NCBI GenBank assembly: GCA_007123625.1
Contig: SKKS01000148.1
Span: 1-28,408, forward strand
Direction of reading: 5' to 3'
Origin: Paracoccaceae bacterium
Lineage (GTDB): Bacteria > Pseudomonadota > Alphaproteobacteria > Rhodobacterales > Rhodobacteraceae
DNA: 28,408 bases
Part shown: positions 1 through 7,878 of the stretch, piece after piece
How the letters are laid out: each line of letters opens with the position of its first letter
Numbering within the stretch: the first letter of the stretch is position 1
The notes under the pieces: generated by a model
What the model was told of the DNA's origin: nothing
Seen by the model: the letters and a program-made list of their open reading frames with translations, nothing else
The model's database searches: none
Program-made: the position numbers and the translations under genes

Positions 1-779
1 TCGACGGAACGCAGCAGGGTCTGCAGGCTGCGATCATCGGATTTGCCCAGGCTGTCGAACACGAACATGTTGTCCTGAATGGCTGTCATCAGGTCCTTGT
101 CGTCCTTGCGGATGTCCTTGAGAATGCGCGCCTCGGTGTCCGAGCGCATGAAATTCATGATCCGCGCCGCCGCCCGCACCCCACCGATCTGGGATGCGCT
201 GGAACTGCTGGACGCCTTGAACTTGCGCTGCAGCACCTTCTCCAGATCGGCCAGTGCTTCGGGCGTGACCGACCCCAGCGTGGCAATCCGGCGCAGGATG
301 TCGGGCTGCATCTCTTCGTCAAGCATGTTCAGCACCGCCGACCCGCGCGGGGCATCGAGACATGCAATTACCAGCGCCATGATCTGCGGGTGTTCGTCGG
401 AAATCACTTCGGCGATCGATTGCGGGTCCATCCAGTCCAGAAGCTCGATCGGGCGCTCCAGGCTCAGCGGATTGATCCGCGCCAGCACTGACTGCGCCCG
501 GTCCGGACCGAACGCGTCCGAAAGCACCGTGCGCACATAGCCGGTGGACCGATACGCCAGCCCGGTTTCATCCGCCAGCCGCATGAGGAATTCCTCGAGC
601 ACACGGTCGGCCTGATCCTCGCGCACCTCATCGATCGAATACACCGCCGCGCCCAGGTGCTGCACCTCTGCGGGCGAAAGATTGCGCAGAATCTCGGCGG
701 CGATTTCCTCGCCGAACATCAGGACAAGGACAGCGGCGTCCTGTGTCGCAGGGCCAAAGGCAACGGGAGAGGTTGTCAT
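1..779 (-). CDS. fliG: Flagellar motor switch protein FliG (partial, C-terminus off the window)
   Basis: FliG is the rotor protein of the C-ring at the cytoplasmic face of the basal body; its C-terminal domain meets the stator. Here 259 codons can be read from the ATG at 779 to the left edge of the window, so the torque-generating end is missing. The sequence shows the N-terminal FliF-binding part, the middle domain with the typical EHPQ motif at residues 129-132, and the helix with RKFK that follows it. The usual length is about 330-350 residues, so roughly a quarter is absent. The start lies 6 bp after the fliF stop codon, which suggests translational coupling in one operon with fliF and fliE. 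The family assignment is clear from conserved motifs. Confidence 0.95.
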   Translation of the reverse strand, partial: MTTSPVAFGPATQDAAVLVLMFGEEIAAEILRNLSPAEVQHLGAAVYSIDEVREDQADRVLEEFLMRLADETGLAYRSTGYVRTVLSDAFGPDRAQSVLARINPLSLERPIELLDWMDPQSIAEVISDEHPQIMALVIACLDAPRGSAVLNMLDEEMQPDILRRIATLGSVTPEALADLEKVLQRKFKASSSSSASQIGGVRAAARIMNFMRSDTEARILKDIRKDDKDLMTAIQDNMFVFDSLGKSDDRSLQTLLRSV

Positions 780-785
780 GCGGGC

Positions 786-2501
786 TTAACCTGTACTGTC
801 AAGTTCGGGGCGGATCATGCGATGCAGCACCGACGCCATGCGCGCCGGATCGTCGCGGGCCAGCTTCTGCAGCACGGCCTGCTTTTCGGCGCGGCTGGCA
901 TTGTTGCCCAGCACGCTTTGCGCCAGATCGCGGTGCCGCTGGTTGAGCTTTTCCTCAACCTCCTGCAAAGTCTCGCCTTCGGCGACTTCGACCGTCCGTC
1001 CGGCATAAGCCAGGGCGTCGGGCTGGGCGCCAAAGGCCTGCAGCTGGCGCTTCAGCAACGGGCGGATAATGCCAAGCCCCACCACCGCCACGACGGCAAT
1101 CAGAACCAGCGCCCGCAGGATATCAGGCAGATACGGGATAATCGGCAGATCAAAAGCCGAAGGCGCGGGATCAATGGGCGCCGGGACAGCAAACGGATGC
1201 ACAAGGATCGTCACCACGTCGCCGCGCGCGGTGTCAGAGGCGATGGCGCTTTCAACCAACCCTTGCAGCGACCGGACAAGCGCGGCCTGTGCATCGGGTG
1301 CATCCTGTGCGGGGCCCCCGACTTCGAGCGCGCGCAGCACGATTGCCGCCGACAGGCGCCGAAGCTGCCCGGTTTCCGGCTGGGTGCTTGAGATGGTGCG
1401 GCTGACCTCGTAGTTGCGCGTGGTGCCGGTGGACCGGTTGCGCACCGTGGCGGCAACATCGGGTCCTTCGGGCGGGTTCTCGACCAGTTCTGCTTCGGGG
1501 GGTGGGGCATTGGCCACGGCGCCGGGAATCCCGCCTGAAGGTGTGTCGCGGGTCTCGGATTCGGTCAGTTGCTCGCTGCGCAGGGCGTTTCCTTCGGGGT
1601 CCACGCGTTCCTCGCGGATATCGCGGCGGGTGAAATCCATGTCCGCCGTTACCTCGACCGAGAAGTTGCCGAACCCCACGATCGGGGTCAGCAGGGCCTC
1701 GATCCTGCGGCGCAACAGGGTCTCCAGCTCGACCCGGTGGCGCAGATGCCGCTCGGCCAGGCGCGACACGTCGTCTTCGTCGCCCCGCGACAACAGCCGA
1801 CCGGTCTGATCCACCACGCTTACGTCCGCGCGGGCCATGCCCGGCACCGAAGACGAGACCAGATGCACGATGGCCTCGACCTGCCCCTGATCCAGCGCCC
1901 GACCACTGGCAAGCGTCAGAAAGACCGACGCCCCGGGCGGGTGATTGTCGCGCAGGAACGCCGAGCGCTCAGGCAGCGCAAGATGCACGCGCGCGGAAAG
2001 GACGCTGCCAATTTCAGTAATCGAACGGGCAAGTTCCAGTTCGTGACTTTGCCGCAGGCGCGCGGTTTCTAGCGCGCGGCTGGCGCCCAGCGGAATGTCG
2101 GCCAGCGGCCGGTCCCCGTCTGGAACCGCTTGCGGAAGCCCCTGCGCGGCAAGCGCAAGACGCGCGCGGTGATAATCGCTGGTGGGCACCGATATTTCGC
2201 CCGTAAGCCGCTCGATCCGCGCATCGATCCCGGAACCAGCCAAGGCTTCGATCACCCGCGCCTTTTCAACCTCGGGAAGACCGGGATAGAGCGTGCTGCG
2301 TGGCGCATCGCGCCAGACCAGCCAGGTCAGCATAACCAGCGCCGCCGCCGCCACCAGCACCATCGACGGCAGCGCGCGTCGGATGGCCGGTTGCGCCGCA
2401 AACTGCGTCAGCAAGGCGGGCACACCCTGCACCCGCCCCACCAGCGCGGAAGGCGCCTGCGTGGTCAGGTCCGTTGGCCTGGGATCGGGCGAAATTGCCA
2501 T
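786..2501 (-). CDS. fliF: Flagellar MS-ring protein FliF
   Basis: FliF forms the MS ring in the inner membrane, the base on which the C-ring and export gate assemble. The 571-residue protein has the expected layout: a first membrane segment near residues 45-65, the periplasmic ring-building part beginning with the phrase TLYPGL, a low-complexity Pro/Glu-rich periplasmic linker, a second membrane segment near 458-479, and a cytoplasmic tail whose last helix (DPARMASVLHRMI) matches the FliG-binding end of the family. The length is usual for FliF. The start is supported by a GGAAGG ribosome site 8 bp upstream. It lies 22 bp after fliE and 6 bp before fliG. Confidence 0.96.
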   Translation of the reverse strand: MAISPDPRPTDLTTQAPSALVGRVQGVPALLTQFAAQPAIRRALPSMVLVAAAALVMLTWLVWRDAPRSTLYPGLPEVEKARVIEALAGSGIDARIERLTGEISVPTSDYHRARLALAAQGLPQAVPDGDRPLADIPLGASRALETARLRQSHELELARSITEIGSVLSARVHLALPERSAFLRDNHPPGASVFLTLASGRALDQGQVEAIVHLVSSSVPGMARADVSVVDQTGRLLSRGDEDDVSRLAERHLRHRVELETLLRRRIEALLTPIVGFGNFSVEVTADMDFTRRDIREERVDPEGNALRSEQLTESETRDTPSGGIPGAVANAPPPEAELVENPPEGPDVAATVRNRSTGTTRNYEVSRTISSTQPETGQLRRLSAAIVLRALEVGGPAQDAPDAQAALVRSLQGLVESAIASDTARGDVVTILVHPFAVPAPIDPAPSAFDLPIIPYLPDILRALVLIAVVAVVGLGIIRPLLKRQLQAFGAQPDALAYAGRTVEVAEGETLQEVEEKLNQRHRDLAQSVLGNNASRAEKQAVLQKLARDDPARMASVLHRMIRPELDSTG

Positions 2502-2523
2502 TGCGTCAACCTTCCAGCGCGTG

Positions 2524-2823
2524 TCAGAGCGGCATGTTCATGATGTCCCGGTACGCACCGAGAGCCTTGTTGCGGACATTGAGCGTCAGCTGAAAGCCGA
2601 GTGACGCCACCTGCTGCTCCACCATCACGGCGGCCAGATCGTTTTCGCGGCCCATTTCCCAGGCACGTGCCGACTGCGTTGCCTGCGTCTGTGCGGTGTT
2701 CACCTGACCCAGCGCGGTTTCCAGCCGTGCGCCGAAACTCTGCGCGGGTTCGCCCGAGCGCAAGGGCTGGATCGTTTGCAGTGGCGGAAGGGCGGAAACG
2801 CCTCCGACAGGACCGACACTCAT
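2524..2823 (-). CDS. fliE: Flagellar hook-basal body protein FliE
   Basis: FliE is the small adaptor between the MS ring and the proximal rod. The 99-residue product has the family's C-terminal signature, with the helical stretch MVEQQVASLGFQLTLNVRNK and the end AYRDIMNMPL. The N-terminal half is a flexible Pro/Gly/Ser-rich segment, as usual. A GAGG ribosome site lies 7 bp before the ATG, and the upstream activator gene ends only 9 bp away, so fliE belongs to the same transcript as the activator and fliF-fliG. In R. sphaeroides, as I recall, fleT also directly precedes fliE. Confidence 0.93.
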   Translation of the reverse strand: MSVGPVGGVSALPPLQTIQPLRSGEPAQSFGARLETALGQVNTAQTQATQSARAWEMGRENDLAAVMVEQQVASLGFQLTLNVRNKALGAYRDIMNMPL

Positions 2824-2832
2824 GGCTCAGCC

Positions 2833-3996
2833 TCAGGATGCGGCAACAAGGTGGCGCTGGCGGGGGGCTGGCATGGGCTTGACCCCCGCAGAGGGCGCGG
2901 ACTGGTCGAACACCAGATCTGCAGCGTCTATCTGCACTCCGTCGCACATGACCAGTGCGCGCTGCACCACGTTTTCCAGTTCCCGCACATTGCCCGGCCA
3001 GCTGTGAAAGCGGAGCATATCGATCGCCGCACGGGAAAACAGCGGAACCGGACCGACCTTCCAGTGGCGGCGCAACAAAGCGATGGCCAGCGGCGCAATG
3101 TCTTCGGGGCGTGCCTCGAGCGCCGTGGTGTTCAGCGGAAAGACGTTCAGGCGGTAGAAAAGATCCTCGCGGAACCGTCCGGTAGCGATTTCGGCGCGCA
3201 TGTCCCGGTTCGAGGTCGAGATGATCCGCAGATCGACCGGCACTTCGCTTGATGCGCCCAACGGGCGCACCTTGCGCTCTTGCAGGACACGCAGCAGCTT
3301 GGCCTGCAACCCCAGGGGCATTTCCGATATCTCGTCCAGCAGAAGCGTGCCGCCGTCCGCCGCCTGGAACAACCCCTGCCCCGCCGACACGGCGCCGGTG
3401 AACGCGCCCTTCACATGGCCGAAAAGCATCGCTTCAAGCATGTTGTCGGGAATTGCTGCGCAATTGATCGCCACAAAGGGTTTGCCCGCGCGCGGGCTGG
3501 CATCATGGACCGCGCGGGCCAGCACTTCCTTGCCGGTTCCTGTCGGGCCGTTGACCAGGACCGTCACATCGGTCGCCGCAACCCGCGTCGCCAGATCGAT
3601 CAGCCCCCCGGTCGCCGGATCGCAGGCGACCATCGGGCGGATCGGATGGGCGATCATCTCGGCAAGATAAAGCATCACCGTTTCGGCGACGGGCAGGGCC
3701 GCCGCATCGACCGACACCGGGACCGCGACGCGCAGAAGGGCTCCGCCCATCTCGGTTGTAATGGACAGTCGCTCGGCCCCGGGGGTGATCGCCACCAGAT
3801 TGCGCACCCGCGCGGCGCGGGCGACCTGGACCACGGCATGCACATCCGCCGCGCCCGAGATCACGGCGACAATGGCTCCAGCGCCTTGCGCCAGTTCGGC
3901 GGGGCCGCGTGTCACACCGATCCGTCGCCGCGTCATGAGATCGGCCAGACGGTCCAGAAGCCGGTCTTGCGGGTCCATGAAATGCAGGTTGGTCAT
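2833..3996 (-). CDS. fleT: Sigma-54 activator without DNA-binding domain, FleT-like
   Basis: This is an AAA+ enhancer-binding-type activator of sigma-54 RNA polymerase. From the ATG at 3996 it has 387 residues: an N-terminal regulatory part of about 125 residues with no clear receiver signature, then the AAA+ domain with Walker A at 150-157 (GPTGTGKE), the sigma-54-contacting GAFTGA loop at 197-202 and Walker B around 216-222 (GTLLLDE). The familiar WPGNVREL segment is present, but the chain stops about 45 residues later without the Fis-type helix-turn-helix. In R. sphaeroides FleT has the same lack and works as a hetero-oligomer with FleQ, as I recall. The reading frame stays open up to 4287, but that extension is unlike the family. 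An AAGGA lies 14 bp before 3996, a long spacing. Position directly upstream of fliE supports the name. Confidence 0.85.
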   Translation of the reverse strand: MTNLHFMDPQDRLLDRLADLMTRRRIGVTRGPAELAQGAGAIVAVISGAADVHAVVQVARAARVRNLVAITPGAERLSITTEMGGALLRVAVPVSVDAAALPVAETVMLYLAEMIAHPIRPMVACDPATGGLIDLATRVAATDVTVLVNGPTGTGKEVLARAVHDASPRAGKPFVAINCAAIPDNMLEAMLFGHVKGAFTGAVSAGQGLFQAADGGTLLLDEISEMPLGLQAKLLRVLQERKVRPLGASSEVPVDLRIISTSNRDMRAEIATGRFREDLFYRLNVFPLNTTALEARPEDIAPLAIALLRRHWKVGPVPLFSRAAIDMLRFHSWPGNVRELENVVQRALVMCDGVQIDAADLVFDQSAPSAGVKPMPAPRQRHLVAAS

Positions 3997-4342
3997 GGGC
4001 AGCGTCACTTTCCTTGTTGCTGCCAAGGACAAGGCAGAAACCATGCCAAGTCGGGGTTTGACGTGCAGGAATCCGCAAACTCCAGTGCATGCAGGCCCAG
4101 ACAGGCACCAAGTCGCGGACGCACGATGTCGGCTTTTCGTCAATGATCCGGGGATGCCGCCAACCGACCGCTTGAGCGACAGACCAAGGCCCCGTCCGAC
4201 ATGGCCAAAGGTCTGGCGCCACACACCTTGGGCGGGCCGGCACCCGCCATCCAAACGTCGGCGCGCCCAGACCAATGGCTGGGTCAAAACCCGGGCGAGA
4301 GTGCCGTTCTAGGCAGTGTTCATGAACAGCGGGAAGTTTCAC
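3997..4342. other. Intergenic region between the divergent flagellar and chemotaxis units
   Basis: This 346-bp stretch separates the minus-strand fleT operon from the plus-strand genes. It holds the -24/-12 promoter candidate at 4033-4048 (minus strand) and a small perfect hairpin at 4231-4248 (GGCGGG, 6-base loop, CCCGCC) without a T-run. Open frames cross it on both strands, but they show no family signature and are probably chance frames in GC-rich DNA. I see no RNA gene. Confidence 0.5.
4033..4048 (-). promoter_or_regulatory. Sigma-54 (-24/-12) promoter candidate for fleT-fliEFG
   Basis: On the minus strand the bases read TGGCAT-N5-CTGCC, against the consensus TGGCAC-N5-TTGCA. The invariant GG (4047-4046) and GC (4035-4034) are 12 bp apart, exactly as sigma-54 requires. 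Transcription would start near 4023, giving a leader of about 27 bases before the ATG at 3996. The first gene served is itself a sigma-54 activator, which makes autoregulation possible. The assignment is by eye. Confidence 0.55.
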
Positions 4343-4648
4343 ATGCTATCGAAAACCTATCACCTCAAATTCCCGAGTCTGGATGCTGCGCAGATCGCAG
4401 CGCCGTTTGTGGTCGAAACGATGGGAAACGCGATCCCGGACTGCAATCTGGTCGGCCTGAATGTCCTGATTTCCAAGGAAGGAGACGTCTCGATCAATGT
4501 ATTTTTCAACAGCATCAATGACCTGAAGATATTTGAAAAGAAGCATGGCGGTTTTCTGGACACCATGAAAAAGACCTTTCTTTTCAAATCGAACGGCTTC
4601 GAAGGTGTCTGCATCTTCAACTACGATTCCGCCGAAGACGCCGCCTGA
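4343..4648 (+). CDS. Small protein of unknown function between fleT and the che operon
   Basis: I do not recognise this 101-residue protein. It begins at the ATG at 4343, which has GGGAAG 6 bp upstream; in-frame starts at 4316 (GTG) and 4322 (ATG) have no such site. There is no signal peptide or membrane segment, so it should be cytoplasmic. Alternating strand-like and helix-like stretches (VLISKEGDVSINVFF, then a Lys-rich helix) recall a small alpha/beta fold, but this is only an impression. Its codons are clearly more AT-rich than those of its neighbours, for example runs of AAA and TTT around 4500-4620, which hints at a different origin or low expression. It sits 103 bp before the first che gene, ahead of the -24/-12 element. 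Confidence 0.6.
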   Translation: MLSKTYHLKFPSLDAAQIAAPFVVETMGNAIPDCNLVGLNVLISKEGDVSINVFFNSINDLKIFEKKHGGFLDTMKKTFLFKSNGFEGVCIFNYDSAEDAA

Positions 4649-4657
4649 TCCCCGATC

Positions 4658-4673
4658 TGGCCCGCCGCTTGCA
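4658..4673 (+). promoter_or_regulatory. Sigma-54 (-24/-12) promoter candidate for the che operon
   Basis: The bases read TGGCCC-N5-TTGCA, a single change from the TGGCAC-N5-TTGCA consensus, with GG (4659-4660) and GC (4671-4672) at the required 12-bp distance. A start near 4684 would leave a leader of about 68 bases before the cheA4 ATG at 4752. It would tie the chemotaxis operon to the FleT-containing flagellar cascade. No upstream activator site could be identified by eye. Confidence 0.55.
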
Positions 4674-4751
4674 ATGACGCGGACCTAACGCCCGAACCGG
4701 CGCTGAACCACCATGACACCCGCGACCACCGCCCCCGACAGGAGCCCACGC

Positions 4752-5966
4752 ATGAGCCAGTCCCGCGCAGATTCCGCGGCCGAAACCGGCCTGATGCGTG
4801 TTCCTTCCGAACGGATCAGCCGCCTGATGGACCTTGTTGCCGAGCTGTCGCTTTCGGTGGCTGAAACGGTGCGATCGCCCGATCTTGAAGGGCTGGAGCT
4901 GTCGCATTTCGAAACCGCCGTCCACCGGCTGATGATGATCGTGCACGAGGTGCAGGACGCCGCGACGGACATGCGGCTTGTCGCCATCGACGATGTATTC
5001 AAGCGGTTGCGGCGCATGGGGCGCGAACTGGAACGCCAGACCGGCAAGAAGATCGAAATCCTGACCATCGGTGCCGAAACCCAGATCGACAAGCTGGTGG
5101 CGGACCGGCTTTATGATCCTTTGCTGCATGTGCTGCGCAACGCCGCTGACCACGGGTTGGAGCCACCCGCAGACCGCGCGGCGGCAGGCAAGCCCGAAAC
5201 CGGGTGCATCACCCTGACCGCTGCCCAGGTCGGCAGCGAAGTCCGCATCACGGTCGTGGACGACGGCCGCGGGCTGAACCGGGCCCGTATCCTTGCCAAG
5301 GCGCGCGAACGCGGGTTCTTCGGCCCGGACGAGGAACCCGAACCCGCCGTGCTGTGGAAAGTCATCTTCAAGGAGGGGTTCTCGACTGCGGATACGGTGT
5401 CGAACCTGTCCGGGCGCGGGGTCGGCATGGATGTTCTGAACACCACGATGACGCAATTGCGCGGCCGGATCATGGTCGACAGCACCGAAGGCAAGGGCAC
5501 ACGGGTCGCCCTGCACATCCCCGTATCGCTGGCCTTTCTGGATTGCATCATCCTGCGACTGGGGCGGCAGCTGTTCGCCGTTCCGATCGATGTGGTGTCC
5601 GAAATCCTGCGGCCCGAAATCAGCGCGGTTGCAAGCATAGCCGCCCAGAACGGCGCCGAGGTGTATCTGTGGCGCGGCGGAAGCATTCCGGTCTGCCGCC
5701 TGCCCGAGTTCTTCGAAGGCATGCCCGCATCGGCTGGCGGAAATGTCCGTGCGTGCGATCAGATCATGGTCGTTTTCCAGACCGCCGCCGGGCCGCTTGC
5801 GGTTCCTGTGGACGAAATCCTTGATCGCCAGCAGGTGGTCATGAAGCCCTTGGACGGTCGACTGTCACATGTCCGTGCAAGCTACGGATGCGCCCTTCTG
5901 GGCAATGGCGACGTGGCGCTGGTGCTTGATTGCGAACGCCTGATGCAAGGTGAGAGCGCCCGATGA
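4752..5966 (+). CDS. cheA4: Chemotaxis histidine kinase without phosphoacceptor domain, CheA4-like
   Basis: This 404-residue protein keeps the dimerisation, catalytic and CheW-like regulatory domains (P3-P4-P5) of CheA but lacks the P1 phosphoacceptor and P2 domains. The ATP-binding motifs are intact: the N box HVLRNAADHGLE, G1 DDGRGL, G2 GRGVGMD and a closing GKGTRV. In R. sphaeroides CheA4 has this architecture and phosphorylates the histidine of CheA3, which is encoded at the other end of the same operon; the same arrangement is seen here. I chose the ATG at 4752 because AGGAG lies 7 bp upstream; an in-frame ATG at 4713 has no ribosome site. The gene overlaps cheR by four bases (ATGA). Action is expected in the cytoplasmic chemoreceptor cluster. 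Confidence 0.9.
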   Translation: MSQSRADSAAETGLMRVPSERISRLMDLVAELSLSVAETVRSPDLEGLELSHFETAVHRLMMIVHEVQDAATDMRLVAIDDVFKRLRRMGRELERQTGKKIEILTIGAETQIDKLVADRLYDPLLHVLRNAADHGLEPPADRAAAGKPETGCITLTAAQVGSEVRITVVDDGRGLNRARILAKARERGFFGPDEEPEPAVLWKVIFKEGFSTADTVSNLSGRGVGMDVLNTTMTQLRGRIMVDSTEGKGTRVALHIPVSLAFLDCIILRLGRQLFAVPIDVVSEILRPEISAVASIAAQNGAEVYLWRGGSIPVCRLPEFFEGMPASAGGNVRACDQIMVVFQTAAGPLAVPVDEILDRQQVVMKPLDGRLSHVRASYGCALLGNGDVALVLDCERLMQGESAR

Positions 5967-6787
5967 CCCAGCAGGCGATTTCCGAGGAGACGGGTTTCGA
6001 AGCCATCCGCACATGGCTGGAGCGAACCTGCGCGATTCACTACCCACCGACGAAACGCGCGCTACTGCATCAACGGCTTGGCCGGGCGCAGCGCAGCCTG
6101 GGGATGAGCACCTTGTCGCAAATGGCGCAGGCCTTGCAGCACGCCGATGCGCGCGATGTTCAGCTGGCAATCATGCACGCGGCCTCGACCAATCACACCT
6201 ATTTTTATCGCGAGAAGGACGTGCTTGGGTCCTTCCGGGCCGAGGTGATGCCGCTGCTGGCGACACGTTCGGAAATCCGGCTCTGGAGCGCGGCATGCTC
6301 GACCGGGGACGAAGTCTATACGCTGGCGATCATGATCGCAGAGGCGTTCGGCCCCGAAGCGCTGCGCCGGACCCATATTCTGGGCACGGACATCAGCGCA
6401 CCCGTGATCGAACGTGCCGAGGCAGGGGTTTTCCCGCGGCGGCAACTGGAACAAGTGCCCGACGCGATCCTGCGCCGCTACATGCACCCTGTCGGGATCG
6501 ATCAGTTCCGGATCAACGACGAAATTCGCGCCGCGTGCACCTTCCGGCGGATGAATTTGAAGAAGGCGCCTTTTCCATTCCAGCGCCCCTTCCAGGCCGT
6601 TTTTTGCCGCAACGTGCTCTACTATTTCGCCCATGCGGATCAGGTCGATGTGGTCAACTCGGTTGCAGATGTGACCGAACCCGGTGGCTGGCTTGTCACC
6701 AGTGTGACCGAAAACGTCCGCGAGCTTTCGACGCGCTGGACCCCCGTCACAAGCGGCATCTCGCGCAAGTCGGAAAGGGCCATGTGA
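5963..6787 (+). CDS. cheR: Chemoreceptor glutamate methyltransferase CheR
   Basis: CheR adds methyl groups from S-adenosylmethionine to glutamates of chemoreceptors, for adaptation. The 274-residue protein shows the N-terminal helical domain with NHTYFYRE, the SAM-binding segment SAACSTGDEVYTLA, and the FCRNVLYYF stretch typical of the family. The length is usual. Its start overlaps the cheA4 stop and its stop overlaps the cheB start (TGATG), so translation is coupled. By position it matches cheR3 of the R. sphaeroides operon, so its target is probably the soluble receptor encoded downstream. No beta-subdomain features were examined beyond the general match. Confidence 0.95.
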   Translation: MTQQAISEETGFEAIRTWLERTCAIHYPPTKRALLHQRLGRAQRSLGMSTLSQMAQALQHADARDVQLAIMHAASTNHTYFYREKDVLGSFRAEVMPLLATRSEIRLWSAACSTGDEVYTLAIMIAEAFGPEALRRTHILGTDISAPVIERAEAGVFPRRQLEQVPDAILRRYMHPVGIDQFRINDEIRAACTFRRMNLKKAPFPFQRPFQAVFCRNVLYYFAHADQVDVVNSVADVTEPGGWLVTSVTENVRELSTRWTPVTSGISRKSERAM

Positions 6788-7878
6788 TGGCTGGTAGATT
6801 CAATACGGCACCAGTGAGGGTGCTGATCGTCGACGATTCCGCCATGATCCGCAAGGTGCTGTCGCTGGGCCTTGCCAGTGATCCCGGGATCGAGGTCGTG
6901 GGCACGGCATCCGACGGCGAACAGGCGCTGGAAATGGTGCGCCGCCTGTCCCCCGATGTGGTAACGCTGGACATCGAGATGCCGCGCATCGACGGGGTGA
7001 CGTTCCTGCGCCGCATGATGCCCGAACGCCCCGTGCCCACGGTGGTGATTTCCGGCGTGACCAGCGAAGGCGCGGATGTGACCCTGCGGGCGCTCGAAGC
7101 CGGCGCGGTGGACATCATTACCAAGCCGTCGCTGGGTATCGGCAAGGGCCTACCCCGGATCATGACCGAAATCTGCAAGCGCGTGCGTGCCGCAGCGGGC
7201 GCAAGGCCGGTGATCGGGCGCCCGCTGTGGCAACTGCGCGCGATCCCGCGCCAGCGTACCGTTCAGAGCGACCATGTCATCGTCATCGGCGCCTCGACCG
7301 GCGGCGTACAGGCGCTGTCCAGCATTCTGCCGATGATGCCCGTCAACGCACCGGCGATCGTGATCGTCCAGCACATGCCCGAGGGCTTTACTGCGTCGTT
7401 CGCGAAGCGGCTGAATGCGGGCTGCGCGATTCAGGTCCGCGAGGCACAGGATGGCGATCCGGTTGCGCCCGGCACCGCGCTGATTGCGCCCGGCGGCACG
7501 CGTCACCTGGCACTGCGCGGACGCAAGCCGCACCTCCGCGTCGCGCTGGAAGGGGGGCCGCCGGTCTGTTTTTCCACACCCTCGGTGGATGTCCTGTTCC
7601 AGAGCGCGGCGCGGCTGATTGGCACGGATTGTGCAGCCGCCCTGCTGACGGGCATGGGCAAGGACGGCGCCGAAGGCATGCTGCAGATCCGCCACGCAGG
7701 CGGCCGGACCATCGCCCAGGACGAAGAAACCTCGGTCGTGTGGGGAATGCCCGGTCAGGCCACCGCAATCGGCGCCGCCGAGCGTGTCCTGCCATTGAAA
7801 TACATCGCGGCCGCACTTCTGGACCCGCCAACGGGCCAGCTCCCCCAATTCCGGAAACAGGAAGGACACTGCCTATGA
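6787..7878 (+). CDS. cheB: Chemotaxis response regulator and receptor methylesterase CheB
   Basis: CheB removes receptor methyl groups once its receiver domain is phosphorylated. The 363-residue protein has an N-terminal receiver (acidic pair D16-D17, phosphoacceptor D62 in TLDIEMP, K113 in ITKPS), a short linker, and the C-terminal esterase domain with all three catalytic residues in view: Ser in GASTGG, His in QHMPEGF and Asp in TGMGKDGAEG. It starts at the ATG at 6787, which shares one base with the cheR stop; an open frame continues upstream inside cheR but is a shadow. It overlaps cheW by four bases. Position corresponds to cheB2 of R. sphaeroides. Confidence 0.95.
   Translation: MAGRFNTAPVRVLIVDDSAMIRKVLSLGLASDPGIEVVGTASDGEQALEMVRRLSPDVVTLDIEMPRIDGVTFLRRMMPERPVPTVVISGVTSEGADVTLRALEAGAVDIITKPSLGIGKGLPRIMTEICKRVRAAAGARPVIGRPLWQLRAIPRQRTVQSDHVIVIGASTGGVQALSSILPMMPVNAPAIVIVQHMPEGFTASFAKRLNAGCAIQVREAQDGDPVAPGTALIAPGGTRHLALRGRKPHLRVALEGGPPVCFSTPSVDVLFQSAARLIGTDCAAALLTGMGKDGAEGMLQIRHAGGRTIAQDEETSVVWGMPGQATAIGAAERVLPLKYIAAALLDPPTGQLPQFRKQEGHCL

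Noticed and set aside
4053..4067. A plus-strand GG/GC pair with 12-bp spacing before the small gene
   Set aside because: Apart from GG and GC the bases do not resemble the sigma-54 consensus.
3997..4287. A 97-codon upstream extension of the fleT frame
   Set aside because: It has no family similarity, would cover the -24/-12 promoter candidate, and is the kind of chance open frame common in GC-rich DNA.
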